Below are positions 26,758 through 35,214 of a DNA stretch of 64,000 nucleotides, piece by piece (within the stretch, counting starts at the first letter, position 1; each line of letters starts with the position of its first letter). The notes under the pieces were generated by a model that had not been told where the DNA came from, made no database searches, and was given only the letters and a program-made list of their open reading frames with translations. Origin of the DNA: Novipirellula artificiosorum (GTDB lineage: Bacteria > Planctomycetota > Planctomycetia > Pirellulales > Pirellulaceae); assembly GCF_007860135.1 (NCBI RefSeq), contig NZ_SJPV01000005.1, positions 411,376 through 475,375 of the forward strand. Reading direction: 5' to 3'. The translations under genes and the position numbers were made by a program.

Positions 26758-27651
26758 TGCACGTCGCACGCAGAAGCGCCCCAGCGGCGGATCACGACGG
26801 ACCTTCTAAAGATCGCGTCCGCCACGACGTCGGACGCATCGAGTGCTTCGTCAAGTTTTAACTCCGCGGGTAGCGGAACTCGTCGGGACGTTCGGTAACG
26901 AAGTTTCGGAGCTAGATGTACCGCGAGGGACGTCGATTGCATTACTGAGCGATCGCGGGTTGCTAGCAATGGGAATCGAGCCCAGCGAGGGGGAGGGCCG
27001 GTATGAACCAATCTCTGCCAACAAAATGCGCTTCGCGATCCGGGGCTAATTGCCAAAATGCCTTCGGCATGATCATCAACACCAATCCCGCAGTAATACA
27101 GTCGACGTCCCAAGCGGTTAGACTCGAGAGCCTAGGGTCGACGCTCAGCGGCGCGCCCTAGGGGGGCCCTCTCCCTGTGGCGTGGCGTGATGGGAATCCT
27201 ACTTGCGCGGCAAGTTGGAATGAATTGGTCAATTCCGTTTCACCCAAGACTCTGGCTCCCTTCTCCCCCGATTTTTCGGGGGAGAAGGGCTGGGGATGAG
27301 GGGGTTCAGCAGACGCATATGACCGTAAAAACAGCGATAAACCTGCACGACGGAAAGCCCCTCTCCCCGCGAGCACGCGGGGCGAGGGGAGCCAGAATCC
27401 ATCAGCGCGACTTGTGTCGATCACGATAATCTCTCTGCATGGGGGACGCTAAACTGCACAACCTCCAAGCGGGAGAGTGAAATCCGAAATTTCTTGATAG
27501 AACGTCCCTCGCGGTAAATAGAGTTCCGCAAGTCGGTGACCTAGGCTGCGCTCTGCGGCTTCGCCGCGGCGCGACCCTAGGCTCTGGAATACAACGCCAG
27601 CGGGCGTAATCCGCCACAGCCCCAACTCTAAAGTTGAATCTGGACAGAGCT
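26758..27651. repeat. Repeat-filled intergenic region
   Basis: 894 bp between the GH63-like gene and a leftward C1-pathway gene. It contains several dispersed units: 26886-26940 (related to 20024-20060), 27109-27170 (related to 20065-20117), a perfect hairpin at 27258-27289 (14-bp arms, CCCTTCTCCCCCGA and complement, TTTT loop), 27168-27250 (related in inverse orientation to 40420-40510) and the 46-bp identical block 27564-27609. ORFs here are compositional by-products of the repeats; I see no real gene. Confidence 0.75.
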
Positions 27652-28644
27652 CTACGTTTCGAACAGCGTCGCAACCGCGTAAGCAGGCGCACATCGCGAC
27701 AAGCCACTCCCCAATCGCTGTGGCAGCATGATCGTGGGAAGGTCGCGTGGTAGTGTCAAAAGATCCAAACCGTGGCCGCTGAGAACCATTGTCGGCACCG
27801 CCCCAGGGTACCGAACCCGCTGAACCTCGATGGCACTTGCAATCCGGCTCTTCGCAGATGCGACGACTTGTTTCGCGAGCTGCTCGGCGTCCTCAAGCGA
27901 AACACTTCGCCGATCGAGTCCGATCATTCGGGCGAGTCGATTCGCGGCAAACTCCTTGGTACGCGGTTTTCCATCCGCACTCGTATCGTCATCGCGATCC
28001 TCACTTTCAAGGCCTAGCACGATGCGAGCATCGTCGATCGTGGAAAACACTTCGTTCATCACCTCAGTCACACGCCCACGCAGGGTCAAGGAATCACAGA
28101 GGGCACAGACCGGGGTCCGCTGGCAGCCCACATAGACCAACGAGCCCTCGCTCAATCGGTCATAGTCGGTCAGGGCAGACGTCACGACCTGCCCACTCAC
28201 GATCGGGATGATGTCGGTCGTCGTGGATCCGATATCGATCAACAGCCCACTGCGACAAACGTGATGCCCGACGAAGGAGGCCAACGCGTGCCAATTGGCA
28301 GCTGCCAACAAGTCCAGATCATTTTCGCTGCAGACGGAATCCCGAAAACGTCCGTCCACGCCATAAAAAGCAACTCGGACCACTCCCATCGCGGCAGCGG
28401 CAACTCGGACGTGATCGACAATATGCCGAACTCCCTCCGCACGATCGACAAAGCAATCGGCTAGCTCGCCGGTCATGACGACCGCAATCGCTTCGAAGTT
28501 TGAAAAACCGCCCATCGCTGCCCGCAATCGATCGGCCAACTGTTCGGGATGCTGCCACAATGCGAAGCCGACTGCATGGGCGTTGCCGCGATCATCCGCC
28601 AGCTTCAAATGAGCGCCGCCGACATCAATTCCCAAAGTGGTCAC
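27652..28644 (-). CDS. Hydantoinase/oxoprolinase-like protein of the tetrahydromethanopterin C1 pathway (MfnF-like)
   Basis: A 330-residue protein of the ASKHA (sugar kinase/Hsp70) fold. It opens with GIDVGGAHLKLAD, a phosphate-binding loop, and has a second one at IDIGSTTTDIIPI, plus cysteines in VGCQRTPVCALC. This combination matches the 'H4MPT-linked C1 transfer pathway' family, which includes archaeal MfnF for methanofuran synthesis and bacterial genes of methylotrophs. In planctomycetes such genes serve the methanopterin-dependent formaldehyde pathway. The ATP-grasp gene just upstream on the strand is its usual partner. It would act in coenzyme synthesis in the cytosol. The exact reaction is not proven for bacteria. 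Confidence 0.8.
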   Translation of the reverse strand: MTTLGIDVGGAHLKLADDRGNAHAVGFALWQHPEQLADRLRAAMGGFSNFEAIAVVMTGELADCFVDRAEGVRHIVDHVRVAAAAMGVVRVAFYGVDGRFRDSVCSENDLDLLAAANWHALASFVGHHVCRSGLLIDIGSTTTDIIPIVSGQVVTSALTDYDRLSEGSLVYVGCQRTPVCALCDSLTLRGRVTEVMNEVFSTIDDARIVLGLESEDRDDDTSADGKPRTKEFAANRLARMIGLDRRSVSLEDAEQLAKQVVASAKSRIASAIEVQRVRYPGAVPTMVLSGHGLDLLTLPRDLPTIMLPQRLGSGLSRCAPAYAVATLFET

Positions 28645-28653
28645 GTGGTTAAA

Positions 28654-28786
28654 GAACCTATCCGAAAAGGGGTCTGACCCTTTGTCAACCGACGTTTCGA
28701 TTGCTCAAAAGCTGTTTGTTTTCCAATGGATTCGCTACCGATACGCTCAGACCAAGAGAGGGTCAGACCCCTGTTCGGGTAGGTTC
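28654..28786. repeat. Inverted-repeat element between two C1-pathway genes
   Basis: About 133 bp with imperfect terminal inverted repeats: GAACCTATCCGAAAAGGGG at 28654-28672 continuing to GACCC, and its near complement ending TAGGTTC at 28786 (about 28 bp, two mismatches). It begins 9 bp upstream of the hydantoinase-like start and its last base is the first base of the ATP-grasp stop codon (minus strand). No coding capacity. It is likely a MITE or REP-like element, and could form a long hairpin in the transcript. Confidence 0.7.
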
Positions 28787-29811
28787 TAAATCGGTTCCGC
28801 GACCGCAGCGTCATTGATCCAGACACGACCGTCCGATCTCCAACGAACCGCGTTGACCCCAGTGATACAGGAAACGGGACCCGTTTCCAGATCGAACAGC
28901 CGAGCGGCCAAATTGCCTTGGATGATCTGACGCAATCCAACGTAACTGGTGGTCAACCGTGGATTGATTTCGATCACGTAGTCTTCACTCGCGCAATCAC
29001 CCAGCAACAGGTCGACTCCGACGAAACCTCGCGCGGTCGGAGGCATCGCTGCGATCGCACGTGATGCTAACACCGCTGCCCGAGATTGCGCATCATCATC
29101 CAATGGCCCTCGGCCTCCTGCGTACTCGCACGACTCCGCGCATATTTCTTGGCTGACCGCAGGCAAAAACACTTGATGCTGCCCCGAGGCGACCAAGGAT
29201 ACCGAGACCGCCCGGCCAGGAAGCCAGGGTTGCAATAGCAACTCGTCGCTCAATTCCGCTCGCGCCTCGTCATAGGAGTTAAAGGTGCGAATCTCATGAG
29301 TCCCACAGCCATCACGTGGCTTCAAAACGTAACGGGCATACCCCTGCAATTCCGCCTCGTACCGCGTGTCCGACAATGCAACATAGTAGGGATGAGCAAC
29401 GCCGCAGCTCAGCAACAGCTTGGCGGTCTGCAGCTTATCGCTCGCAACACGCAGAAAATCCCCGCTGCCGGCGATCACGTCGACACCTGCGGCGCGAAGC
29501 ATGGCAACCGACTTGGCCAAGATGCCGTCATTTTCCGGAGCGACAATGATCGCCGCATCACAATCGCGTGCCGCCGCAACCCACTGCCCAAACAACGCTA
29601 CGTCGGGACGCATCGCGATGATGTCGGCCCGATCGAGATCAAGATCGATTCGTGTATCCAGCGGAACCGTCACCTTCGCGAAGTCGGACAAGTCGGCAAC
29701 AATGGCGCGTAACATCGCCGAGCCTTCGGTTCGAAGCGAAGAAGGCACCTTGTCGAGATCCTTTCCGGCCAATCCACCGCCACAGTTGAATTCGCCCACG
29801 AAGATACGCAT
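28786..29811 (-). CDS. ATP-grasp protein, tyramine-glutamate ligase-like (tetrahydromethanopterin pathway)
   Basis: A 341-residue ATP-grasp ligase. The ATP-binding lysine segment is YVLKPRDGCGTHEI near residue 155, and the Mg-binding acidic motif is YVIEINPRLTTSYVG near 298. The N-terminal FVGEFNCGGGL is characteristic of the ATP-grasp genes found in methanopterin C1 clusters (related to archaeal MfnD, which joins tyramine to glutamate). Its stop abuts the inverted-repeat element, and the hydantoinase-like gene follows, so the two form a cofactor-synthesis pair. It starts 44 bp after the SufT-like gene, linking it to the SUF block. The substrate in bacteria is inferred, not shown. Confidence 0.8.
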   Translation of the reverse strand: MRIFVGEFNCGGGLAGKDLDKVPSSLRTEGSAMLRAIVADLSDFAKVTVPLDTRIDLDLDRADIIAMRPDVALFGQWVAAARDCDAAIIVAPENDGILAKSVAMLRAAGVDVIAGSGDFLRVASDKLQTAKLLLSCGVAHPYYVALSDTRYEAELQGYARYVLKPRDGCGTHEIRTFNSYDEARAELSDELLLQPWLPGRAVSVSLVASGQHQVFLPAVSQEICAESCEYAGGRGPLDDDAQSRAAVLASRAIAAMPPTARGFVGVDLLLGDCASEDYVIEINPRLTTSYVGLRQIIQGNLAARLFDLETGPVSCITGVNAVRWRSDGRVWINDAAVAEPI

Positions 29812-29855
29812 GTTAAGTGCCTGCTAGGAGGTTCGGCTCCATAAGGAAGCCTTCG

Positions 29856-30176
29856 TCAAAAAATTCCGAGGTGGTCTCGAGCATCGTCGGTCATTTGATC
29901 GGGGGACCATGGCGGATCCATTACCACTTTGACCTCCGCCTGATCAACTTCATCCAGTCCCTCCGCTGCCGATTTCGTTCCGGCGACCAATTGTGGACCT
30001 GCCGGACACATCGGACTCGTCATCGTCATTTCGATCTCGACATCGTGACGACCATCCTCCTTCTCATCACCAATCTGCACCCCGTAGATCAAGCCAAGAT
30101 CGACGATGTTCACATAAAGCTCTGGGTCAATCACCTGCTTGAGAGCCTCGCGGACTTTGTCTTCTGCAAGCGCCAT
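29856..30176 (-). CDS. SufT/MIP18-like iron-sulfur cluster assembly factor (DUF59)
   Basis: A 106-residue protein made up of one DUF59/MIP18 domain. It begins with DKVREALKQVIDPELYVNIVDLGLIYGV, the hallmark DPE..NIVDLGL motif, and carries the conserved cysteine in TSPMCPAGPQL. Members (SufT, PaaD, yeast and human MIP18) help mature Fe-S proteins by cluster carriage or target delivery. It follows sufD by 151 bp and is followed at 44 bp by the ATP-grasp gene, so it belongs to the end of the suf block. The single Cys is in the usual place. A function in maturation of late targets is expected. Confidence 0.88.
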   Translation of the reverse strand: MALAEDKVREALKQVIDPELYVNIVDLGLIYGVQIGDEKEDGRHDVEIEMTMTSPMCPAGPQLVAGTKSAAEGLDEVDQAEVKVVMDPPWSPDQMTDDARDHLGIF

Positions 30177-30327
30177 GAATTGTTCACCTAACGTTGATCA
30201 AGAATGTTGACGAAGCCCTCGCCAACCGAGTTGTCCTTTGGACTTTGAGTAGACCCTCAGCGGTTCTTGAGCCCTGCGACCTGTCTCAATGTACCAAAAT
30301 TTACCAAAAGAAGCGATTAAGGGAAGA

Positions 30328-31632
30328 CTATTCGTACTCGCGAACCTGGCGAGCAATGGCTTCTCCGAGCGCATCGCGGACGCTTTCGATCGTGATCCGG
30401 TCGAAAATCTGCTGAAAGAAGCCACTTACAATCATACGCGTCGCCTCTTTTCGTGTAAAACCACGGCATTGAGCATAGAAAATCTGCTCCTCATCCACCT
30501 TCGAAGTCGTGCTGCCATGAGTGCAGCGGACATCATCGGCCTCGATTTCCAGCCCAGGAATCGAATCGGCACGTGAGGATTGGGACAGCACCAAGTTGTC
30601 ATTTCGTTGGTAACCATCCGTTTTTTGAGCAATCGGATCGACCTTGATCATGCCCCGCCAAACCGTCCGGCTCTTGTCCTGCTGAGCCGCTTTGTACAGA
30701 AAGTCACTGTGACAACTCGGTGCTCGGTGGTACTGCTGTGTGTGATACGCCAAATGTTGACGACCTTCGGTGAACATCACCCCGTTGACCTGGCTATCGG
30801 CACCGGGGCCAACCAAATCGACCGATTGGTTCACCTTCGAAAGCATCGATCCCATCGCTGCGATCGTCCACTGAATCGTGGCATCCCTGCCCACCAGTGC
30901 CTTCTGGTGGGCGAAGTGATAAGCACCATAACCCCACTCCTGGAGGTTCACGTAGCGGAGGTGGGAATTGGCTTTCTGGATCACCTCGACCGAACCGACA
31001 TGCAATCCTTTGGATTTCTCATGCACGCCATTCGACTCGTGCAGCACGGTCGCTTCCGCACCCTCATCGAGAACGATCAGCGTGTGCGTCGTATCGGTTC
31101 CTCCATCGGTCATCACCGACCCGATGTGCAACGGTTTGTCGAGTACGACACCCCGCGGAACATATAGGAATTGGCCGCCCGCCCAAAACGCGGCATGCAG
31201 CGCAGCGAATTTGTCATAGTCGGGATCAAACGCGGTGAACAAATGTGGGCGGACAATTTCAGGTTGTTCCTCACAAGCCTTCGACAGATCGCAGAAGATA
31301 ACGCCTTGATCGATCAAAGCTTGATCAAGTGATTCACGAACCACATAGCTGTCGACCGTTTCGATCGCACCGCCCAAATCGACACCGCGACGCAACTGCG
31401 CCTTGGCCGGAGCGTCACGAGCCTCTGCAGCAGGCAGTCCAAAACGATCCACTTTGAAGGCGCGAATATCGGTACGAATCCACTCCTCCGCTCGCCGCGC
31501 TGGCCACGCCATGGCCTCGTAGTGTTGCCATGCCTCACGTCGGAGCTCGGTGAGCCACTGAGGTTCCGTACGTTGGGTCAGAAACGAATCGAAACCCGCC
31601 AAGTCGAAAGTAAGAGCAGTCGTTTGCGTCAT
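30328..31632 (-). CDS. sufD: Fe-S cluster assembly protein SufD
   Basis: A 434-residue scaffold component. The C-terminal half is the SufB/SufD beta-helix (VPRGVVLDKPLHIGSV, LIVLDEGAEATVLHES, SKVNQSVDLVGPGADSQV, CHSDFLYKAAQQDKSRTVWRGMIKV, AQKTDGYQRNDNLVLS) ending with the family signature CTHGSTTSKVDEEQIFY and SRGFTRKEA-like FTRKEATRMIV. With SufB and SufC it forms the SufBC2D complex that builds [4Fe-4S] clusters from iron and sulfur delivered by a cysteine desulfurase. It lies 126 bp after sufB on the same strand. No frame damage is visible. Confidence 0.95.
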   Translation of the reverse strand: MTQTTALTFDLAGFDSFLTQRTEPQWLTELRREAWQHYEAMAWPARRAEEWIRTDIRAFKVDRFGLPAAEARDAPAKAQLRRGVDLGGAIETVDSYVVRESLDQALIDQGVIFCDLSKACEEQPEIVRPHLFTAFDPDYDKFAALHAAFWAGGQFLYVPRGVVLDKPLHIGSVMTDGGTDTTHTLIVLDEGAEATVLHESNGVHEKSKGLHVGSVEVIQKANSHLRYVNLQEWGYGAYHFAHQKALVGRDATIQWTIAAMGSMLSKVNQSVDLVGPGADSQVNGVMFTEGRQHLAYHTQQYHRAPSCHSDFLYKAAQQDKSRTVWRGMIKVDPIAQKTDGYQRNDNLVLSQSSRADSIPGLEIEADDVRCTHGSTTSKVDEEQIFYAQCRGFTRKEATRMIVSGFFQQIFDRITIESVRDALGEAIARQVREYE

Positions 31633-31682
31633 CAGAAATCAGGTGAGTGTTTGGAACGTTGGTGCAATTTTGGTGCGATGGT

Positions 31683-31745
31683 GTGCCAGGTAAGGCCCTG
31701 ACGCATGCCTTTTCGATCAAGGCATGCCCGGCGATCGCCTGGCAC
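31683..31745. repeat. Nested inverted repeat in the sufB-sufD gap
   Basis: A cruciform-like structure. Outer arms GTGCCAGG (31683-31690) and CCTGGCAC (31738-31745) enclose inner arms GCATGCCTT (31703-31711) and AAGGCATGC (31719-31727). There is no T-tract on the minus strand, so it is not a typical terminator. It could process or protect the transcript between sufB and sufD or be a REP-like repeat. Confidence 0.6.
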
Positions 31746-31758
31746 GCCGAAACAGCGT

Positions 31759-33165
31759 CTAACCGACGCTGCCTTCCATTTGCAATTGAATCAAGCGATT
31801 CATTTCGATCGCGTACTCCATCGGCAACTCCTTCACGAGCGGCTCGATAAATCCATTGACGATCATCGTGCTGGCTTCTTGCTCGGTCAAACCGCGACTC
31901 AGCAAGTAGAACATCTGCTCTTCACCGATCCGTGACACACTCGCTTCATGCCCGATTTGCACGTCCTGTTCGGCGACTTCGATGTAGGGATACGTGTCGC
32001 TGCGGCTTTCGGGATCCAAGATCAAGGCGTCACAAACCACGCTGTTCTTGCTGTTGTGCGCGCCCGGTTCGACGCGAACCAACCCGCGATAACTGCTTCG
32101 ACCACCATTCTTGCTGATGCTCTTGCTGATGATTTGGCCTGTGGTGTTGGGTGCCGCATGGACGAGTTTCGCACCGGCGTCTTGGTGTTGCCCCGCACTC
32201 GAAAATGCGATCGACAAGATCTCGCCTCGCGCCCCGGGTTCCATCATATGGACCGCCGGATACTTCATCGTCAACTTGCTGCCCAGGTTGCCGTCGACCC
32301 ATTCCATCGTCGCGTCACCGTAAGCGTAAGCTCGCTTGGTGACGAGGTTGTAGATGTTATTCGCCCAGTTCTGGATCGTCGTGTAACGACAGCGAGCATT
32401 CCGCTTCACCACCACTTCCACCACCGCACTGTGCAAACTTTCGGTCGTGTACATCGGTGCCGTACAACCTTCGACATAATGAACGCTGGCACCTTCATCG
32501 ACAATGATCAGCGTCCGTTCAAATTGGCCCATGCTCTCGGCATTGATGCGGAAATAGGCCTGCAGCGGGAAATCGATATGCACCCCTTTGGGCACATAAA
32601 TGAAGGATCCACCGGACCAAACCGCACTATTGAGCGCGGCGAATTTATTGTCGTTGGGAGGGATGATCTTGCCGAAATACTCTCGCAACAAATCGGGATG
32701 CTCGCGGACAGCGGTATCGGTGTCCGTGAAAATCACCCCTTGCTTCGCCAAATCCTCCTCAAGCGATCCGTAGACGACTTCACTTTCAAACTGAGCCTTC
32801 ACGCCCGCTAAAAACTTCTTCTCCGCTTCGGGGATCCCCAATCGGTCAAATGTGTCCTTGATCTCTTGAGGCACATCGTCCCAAGTCTTGCCCTGGTGGT
32901 CGGTGGGTTTCAAATAGTAGTAGATGTCTTGAAAATCGATATCGATCGCACCGCCCCACTTGGGCATCGGACGCTCGTCGAACATTTTCAATGAATCGAG
33001 ACGGAACTTTCGCATCCAATCAGGTTCGTTCTTAATATCCGAAATCTGATGGACCACCTCGGCGCTGAGACCTTTCTTGGCACGAAAAACGCCCGTGGTT
33101 TCCGTGCGAAAGTTGTACTTGTTGATTTCGCCAACTTCCGCTTTTTCAGTTACATCAGTAGACAT
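31759..33165 (-). CDS. sufB: Fe-S cluster assembly protein SufB
   Basis: A 468-residue protein, normal length for SufB. The start at 33165 has a ribosome site (AGGAA 6 bp upstream). Visible family features include PKWGGAIDIDFQDIYYYLKP, LAKQGVIFTDTDTAV, FAALNSAVWSGGSFIYVPKGVHI, DEGASVHYVEGCTAPMYT, KRNARCRYTTIQNWANN, EPGARGEILSIAFSSAGQHQDAG and IGHEASVSRIGEEQMFYLLSRGL. The conserved cysteine in CRYTTIQNW is present and serves persulfide or cluster handling. It acts in the cytosol as the scaffold of SufBC2D. It is the third gene of the block after sufR and sufC, 152 bp downstream of sufC. Confidence 0.97.
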   Translation of the reverse strand: MSTDVTEKAEVGEINKYNFRTETTGVFRAKKGLSAEVVHQISDIKNEPDWMRKFRLDSLKMFDERPMPKWGGAIDIDFQDIYYYLKPTDHQGKTWDDVPQEIKDTFDRLGIPEAEKKFLAGVKAQFESEVVYGSLEEDLAKQGVIFTDTDTAVREHPDLLREYFGKIIPPNDNKFAALNSAVWSGGSFIYVPKGVHIDFPLQAYFRINAESMGQFERTLIIVDEGASVHYVEGCTAPMYTTESLHSAVVEVVVKRNARCRYTTIQNWANNIYNLVTKRAYAYGDATMEWVDGNLGSKLTMKYPAVHMMEPGARGEILSIAFSSAGQHQDAGAKLVHAAPNTTGQIISKSISKNGGRSSYRGLVRVEPGAHNSKNSVVCDALILDPESRSDTYPYIEVAEQDVQIGHEASVSRIGEEQMFYLLSRGLTEQEASTMIVNGFIEPLVKELPMEYAIEMNRLIQLQMEGSVG

Positions 33166-33317
33166 CTTATTTCCTAACTCGTTTCGAGAGATTCGTCAGA
33201 GACTCTTGGTTTGCTTGGTCGGTGCTGGAGTTCCGCGTTTGGATCACGAGGCGATGAGTTATCGATGGCTGGCCGAAGCCTGCATTCGAACCTTGCCTGC
33301 GTTCCAATGTGGCATGA

Positions 33318-34133
33318 TTAAACCGGCGCTTCTTCGGCCACCATTTCTTGGTTCGCTGCTTCCGCTTCGGGGTACGCTTTGCGGATCCGATCGTACCCAT
33401 GGCGATGCAGTTCATCGGCCAATTCGGTGCCGCCTGTTTCCACCAAACGCCCCCCGAGCATGACATGCGTGAATTCGGGCGGATTGTGTTCGAGCAACTT
33501 GTCGTGATGGGTGATGATCAACAACCCCATTTTGCCATGACCAATCTCCGCGATCGATTCACTGGCCAATCGCACGGCATCCGCATCAAGCCCACTGTCG
33601 GTCTCGTCCAAGACCGCAAACTTTGGCTGAAGCATCGCGAGCTGCAGAATTTCGGCGCGTTTCATTTCACCGCCCGAAAAACCGTCGTTGACGTAGCGGC
33701 GAGCGAACTCGACATCCATCCGCAGGTGAGCCATCTTGTCCTTGAGCTCTTTGCGAAACTCACGCATGGGAATCAATTCCTCGCCTTCCTTGCGATCAGG
33801 GCGGCGGACATTGGTCGTCGCGTGGCGAAGAAAATCAGCCATTTTCACCCCCGGAACGGCCATCGGCCGCTGGAACGCCAAGAAGATCCCAGCCCGGGCT
33901 CGCTCATCGGGCGCCATCGCCAAGACGTCTTCGCCATCCATCGTGATGCTGCCTTCGGTCACCGTATAGCCGGGATGGCCCATGATCGCCAAACCGAGCG
34001 TGCTTTTGCCGCTGCCGTTGGGTCCCATCAACGCATGAGTCTCGCCATGATTGATCGTCAAGTTCACGCCTCGAAGGATCGGTTTGTCACCAACGGAAAC
34101 GTGCAGATTTTTGATTTGCAGTACGTGTGTCAT
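33318..34133 (-). CDS. sufC: Fe-S cluster assembly ATPase SufC
   Basis: A 271-residue ABC-type ATPase that is not a transporter. Walker A is GPNGSGKST (residues 37-45), the signature is SGGEMKRAEIL near 150, and Walker B is FAVLDETDSGLDAD near 172, the SufC-type DETDSGLD. The IITHHDKLL switch histidine follows. SufC binds SufB and SufD and its ATP hydrolysis drives opening of the scaffold for iron entry. It begins 43 bp after sufR, indicating one operon under SufR control. The C-terminal tail beyond about 250 is slightly longer than in E. coli SufC and is Ala/Glu-rich. Confidence 0.97.
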   Translation of the reverse strand: MTHVLQIKNLHVSVGDKPILRGVNLTINHGETHALMGPNGSGKSTLGLAIMGHPGYTVTEGSITMDGEDVLAMAPDERARAGIFLAFQRPMAVPGVKMADFLRHATTNVRRPDRKEGEELIPMREFRKELKDKMAHLRMDVEFARRYVNDGFSGGEMKRAEILQLAMLQPKFAVLDETDSGLDADAVRLASESIAEIGHGKMGLLIITHHDKLLEHNPPEFTHVMLGGRLVETGGTELADELHRHGYDRIRKAYPEAEAANQEMVAEEAPV

Positions 34134-34176
34134 GCTTGATGCGAGTGTCTTTTGAGGGTTTGAAATGAAAAACAGT

Positions 34177-34887
34177 TTAGTTTGTGGACTCGGGAGTTAC
34201 CGATTCGGTTGTAATCGATTCGGCAGCGAACTGACAAAGATGATCACCGTCGAGCCGGCAACTGCTGAGATGCACCGGTCGACCGAGGGCTTCGGAAAGC
34301 ATTTGTTCTTCCAACCGGCACATCGCCCGATCGTCCGACGTATCGGTAAGCGACGGATAAGGGCAGGCGCCGACGTCAATCACAGGTAAGGAACCCGCGT
34401 GAGAAATCTCCGCTGAAATTTGCCGTTCCACCAGCATCTCGGAGACTTTCTTCATCCGTGATTCAAGCGACTCGCCCACAACGACGCCCGTGTCGCGATG
34501 GATCCCTTCGGCAACCTGACGTCCAAGACGCGCGGCAACCGCCGAGAGGACCCCTCGGCGAATTTGAGGATCGGTGATTGCCAAGATTTCCTGCCACATG
34601 GCCTCGGCCAAATCGGCGGGGTTGGCCCCAGCACGACGATGACCTTCGACCGTTAAACGGTACTCGTAAGTCGGCCGTCCACGACCAGCGACAATCTTTT
34701 GGCGCTCGATCAAGCCCATTTCCAACAACCGCTCGATCCGCTGGCGGACCGCCGTGGCAGTCACCCCAAGCTGGTCGGTTAAATGCCCCACTCCAAAGGA
34801 TTCCCCGCTGCGCATCGCAACCAACAACTCACGATCGACCGATCGCAAGGGTTCCGCATGAGAAACAGGATTCAAGGAAGGGGTCAT
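34177..34887 (-). CDS. sufR: SufR-like iron-sulfur-sensing repressor
   Basis: A 236-residue regulator. The N-terminal winged HTH (FGVGHLTDQLGVTATAVRQRIERLLEMGLIERQK, with GRGRPTYEYRLT wing) belongs to the DeoR/ArsR-like group of SufR. The C-terminal part has four cysteines, C165, C180, C200 and C208, within CPYPSL...MC...SSC...LC, suited to binding an Fe-S cluster, as SufR does. When the cluster is lost, SufR releases the suf promoter. It is the first gene of the sufR-C-B-D block, and a palindrome 70-100 bp upstream is a probable operator. Cysteine spacing is not identical to that of cyanobacterial SufR, so this is assigned by domain and context. Confidence 0.88.
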   Translation of the reverse strand: MTPSLNPVSHAEPLRSVDRELLVAMRSGESFGVGHLTDQLGVTATAVRQRIERLLEMGLIERQKIVAGRGRPTYEYRLTVEGHRRAGANPADLAEAMWQEILAITDPQIRRGVLSAVAARLGRQVAEGIHRDTGVVVGESLESRMKKVSEMLVERQISAEISHAGSLPVIDVGACPYPSLTDTSDDRAMCRLEEQMLSEALGRPVHLSSCRLDGDHLCQFAAESITTESVTPESTN

Positions 34888-35214
34888 TTGTTCATTTCAC
34901 CAGCACGAAAGGGAGACGTCTCCGATTGCTCGTTTGACTTCATTATTACGACGCCCGCCTTTTTGACAACGCCCGTTGTCAAAAATGGAAAAACGGCTGC
35001 CGCAGTCGGACGCTAAAGGCTGATCATGACCCGATAAAAACGGAACCACACGATTTGTCGCAGCCAAAACCGTAAAAAACCGGCACCAGTGACCGCCCTT
35101 GTCGCGCTCATCAAATCAGCAAAGGATCCATTGACGCCACCCGTGCGGATCCGCTACTGAGACCTGATGCTTTGACTTGCCTTCCGTTCCGTCGCCTGTT
35201 CTTAATCAATCGCC
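34888..35214. other. Divergent sufR-lpxB intergenic region
   Basis: 327 bp between the leftward suf operon and rightward lpxB. Apart from the palindrome at 34960-34985, no gene or repeat is evident. It should hold the lpxB promoter as well, toward 35150-35200, but no convincing consensus is visible. Confidence 0.5.
34943..34985 (-). promoter_or_regulatory. Candidate suf promoter and SufR operator palindrome
   Basis: A perfect palindrome TTTTTGACAACG (34960-34971), CC, CGTTGTCAAAAA (34974-34985), centred about 85 bp upstream of sufR. SufR of cyanobacteria is reported to bind CAAC-N6-GTTG; here the half-sites are CAAC-N4-GTTG. On the minus strand a -35-like TTGTCA in the palindrome is followed at 17 bp by ATAATG, so binding would overlap the promoter. 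This placement supports autoregulation of the suf operon. Confidence 0.6.

Noticed and set aside
26664..27113. 149-residue minus-strand ORF after the GH63-like gene
   Set aside because: It runs antisense into the GH63 gene and through repeat units; its composition reflects the repeats and it has no motif or ribosome site.
27258..27289. Hairpin with 14-bp arms as a terminator
   Set aside because: There is no T-tract after the stem, and the same unit recurs elsewhere as a repeat, so it is treated as a repeat.
27250..27420. CRISPR-like repeats in the 27 kb gap
   Set aside because: Units are single dispersed palindromes of unequal spacing without spacers or cas genes.
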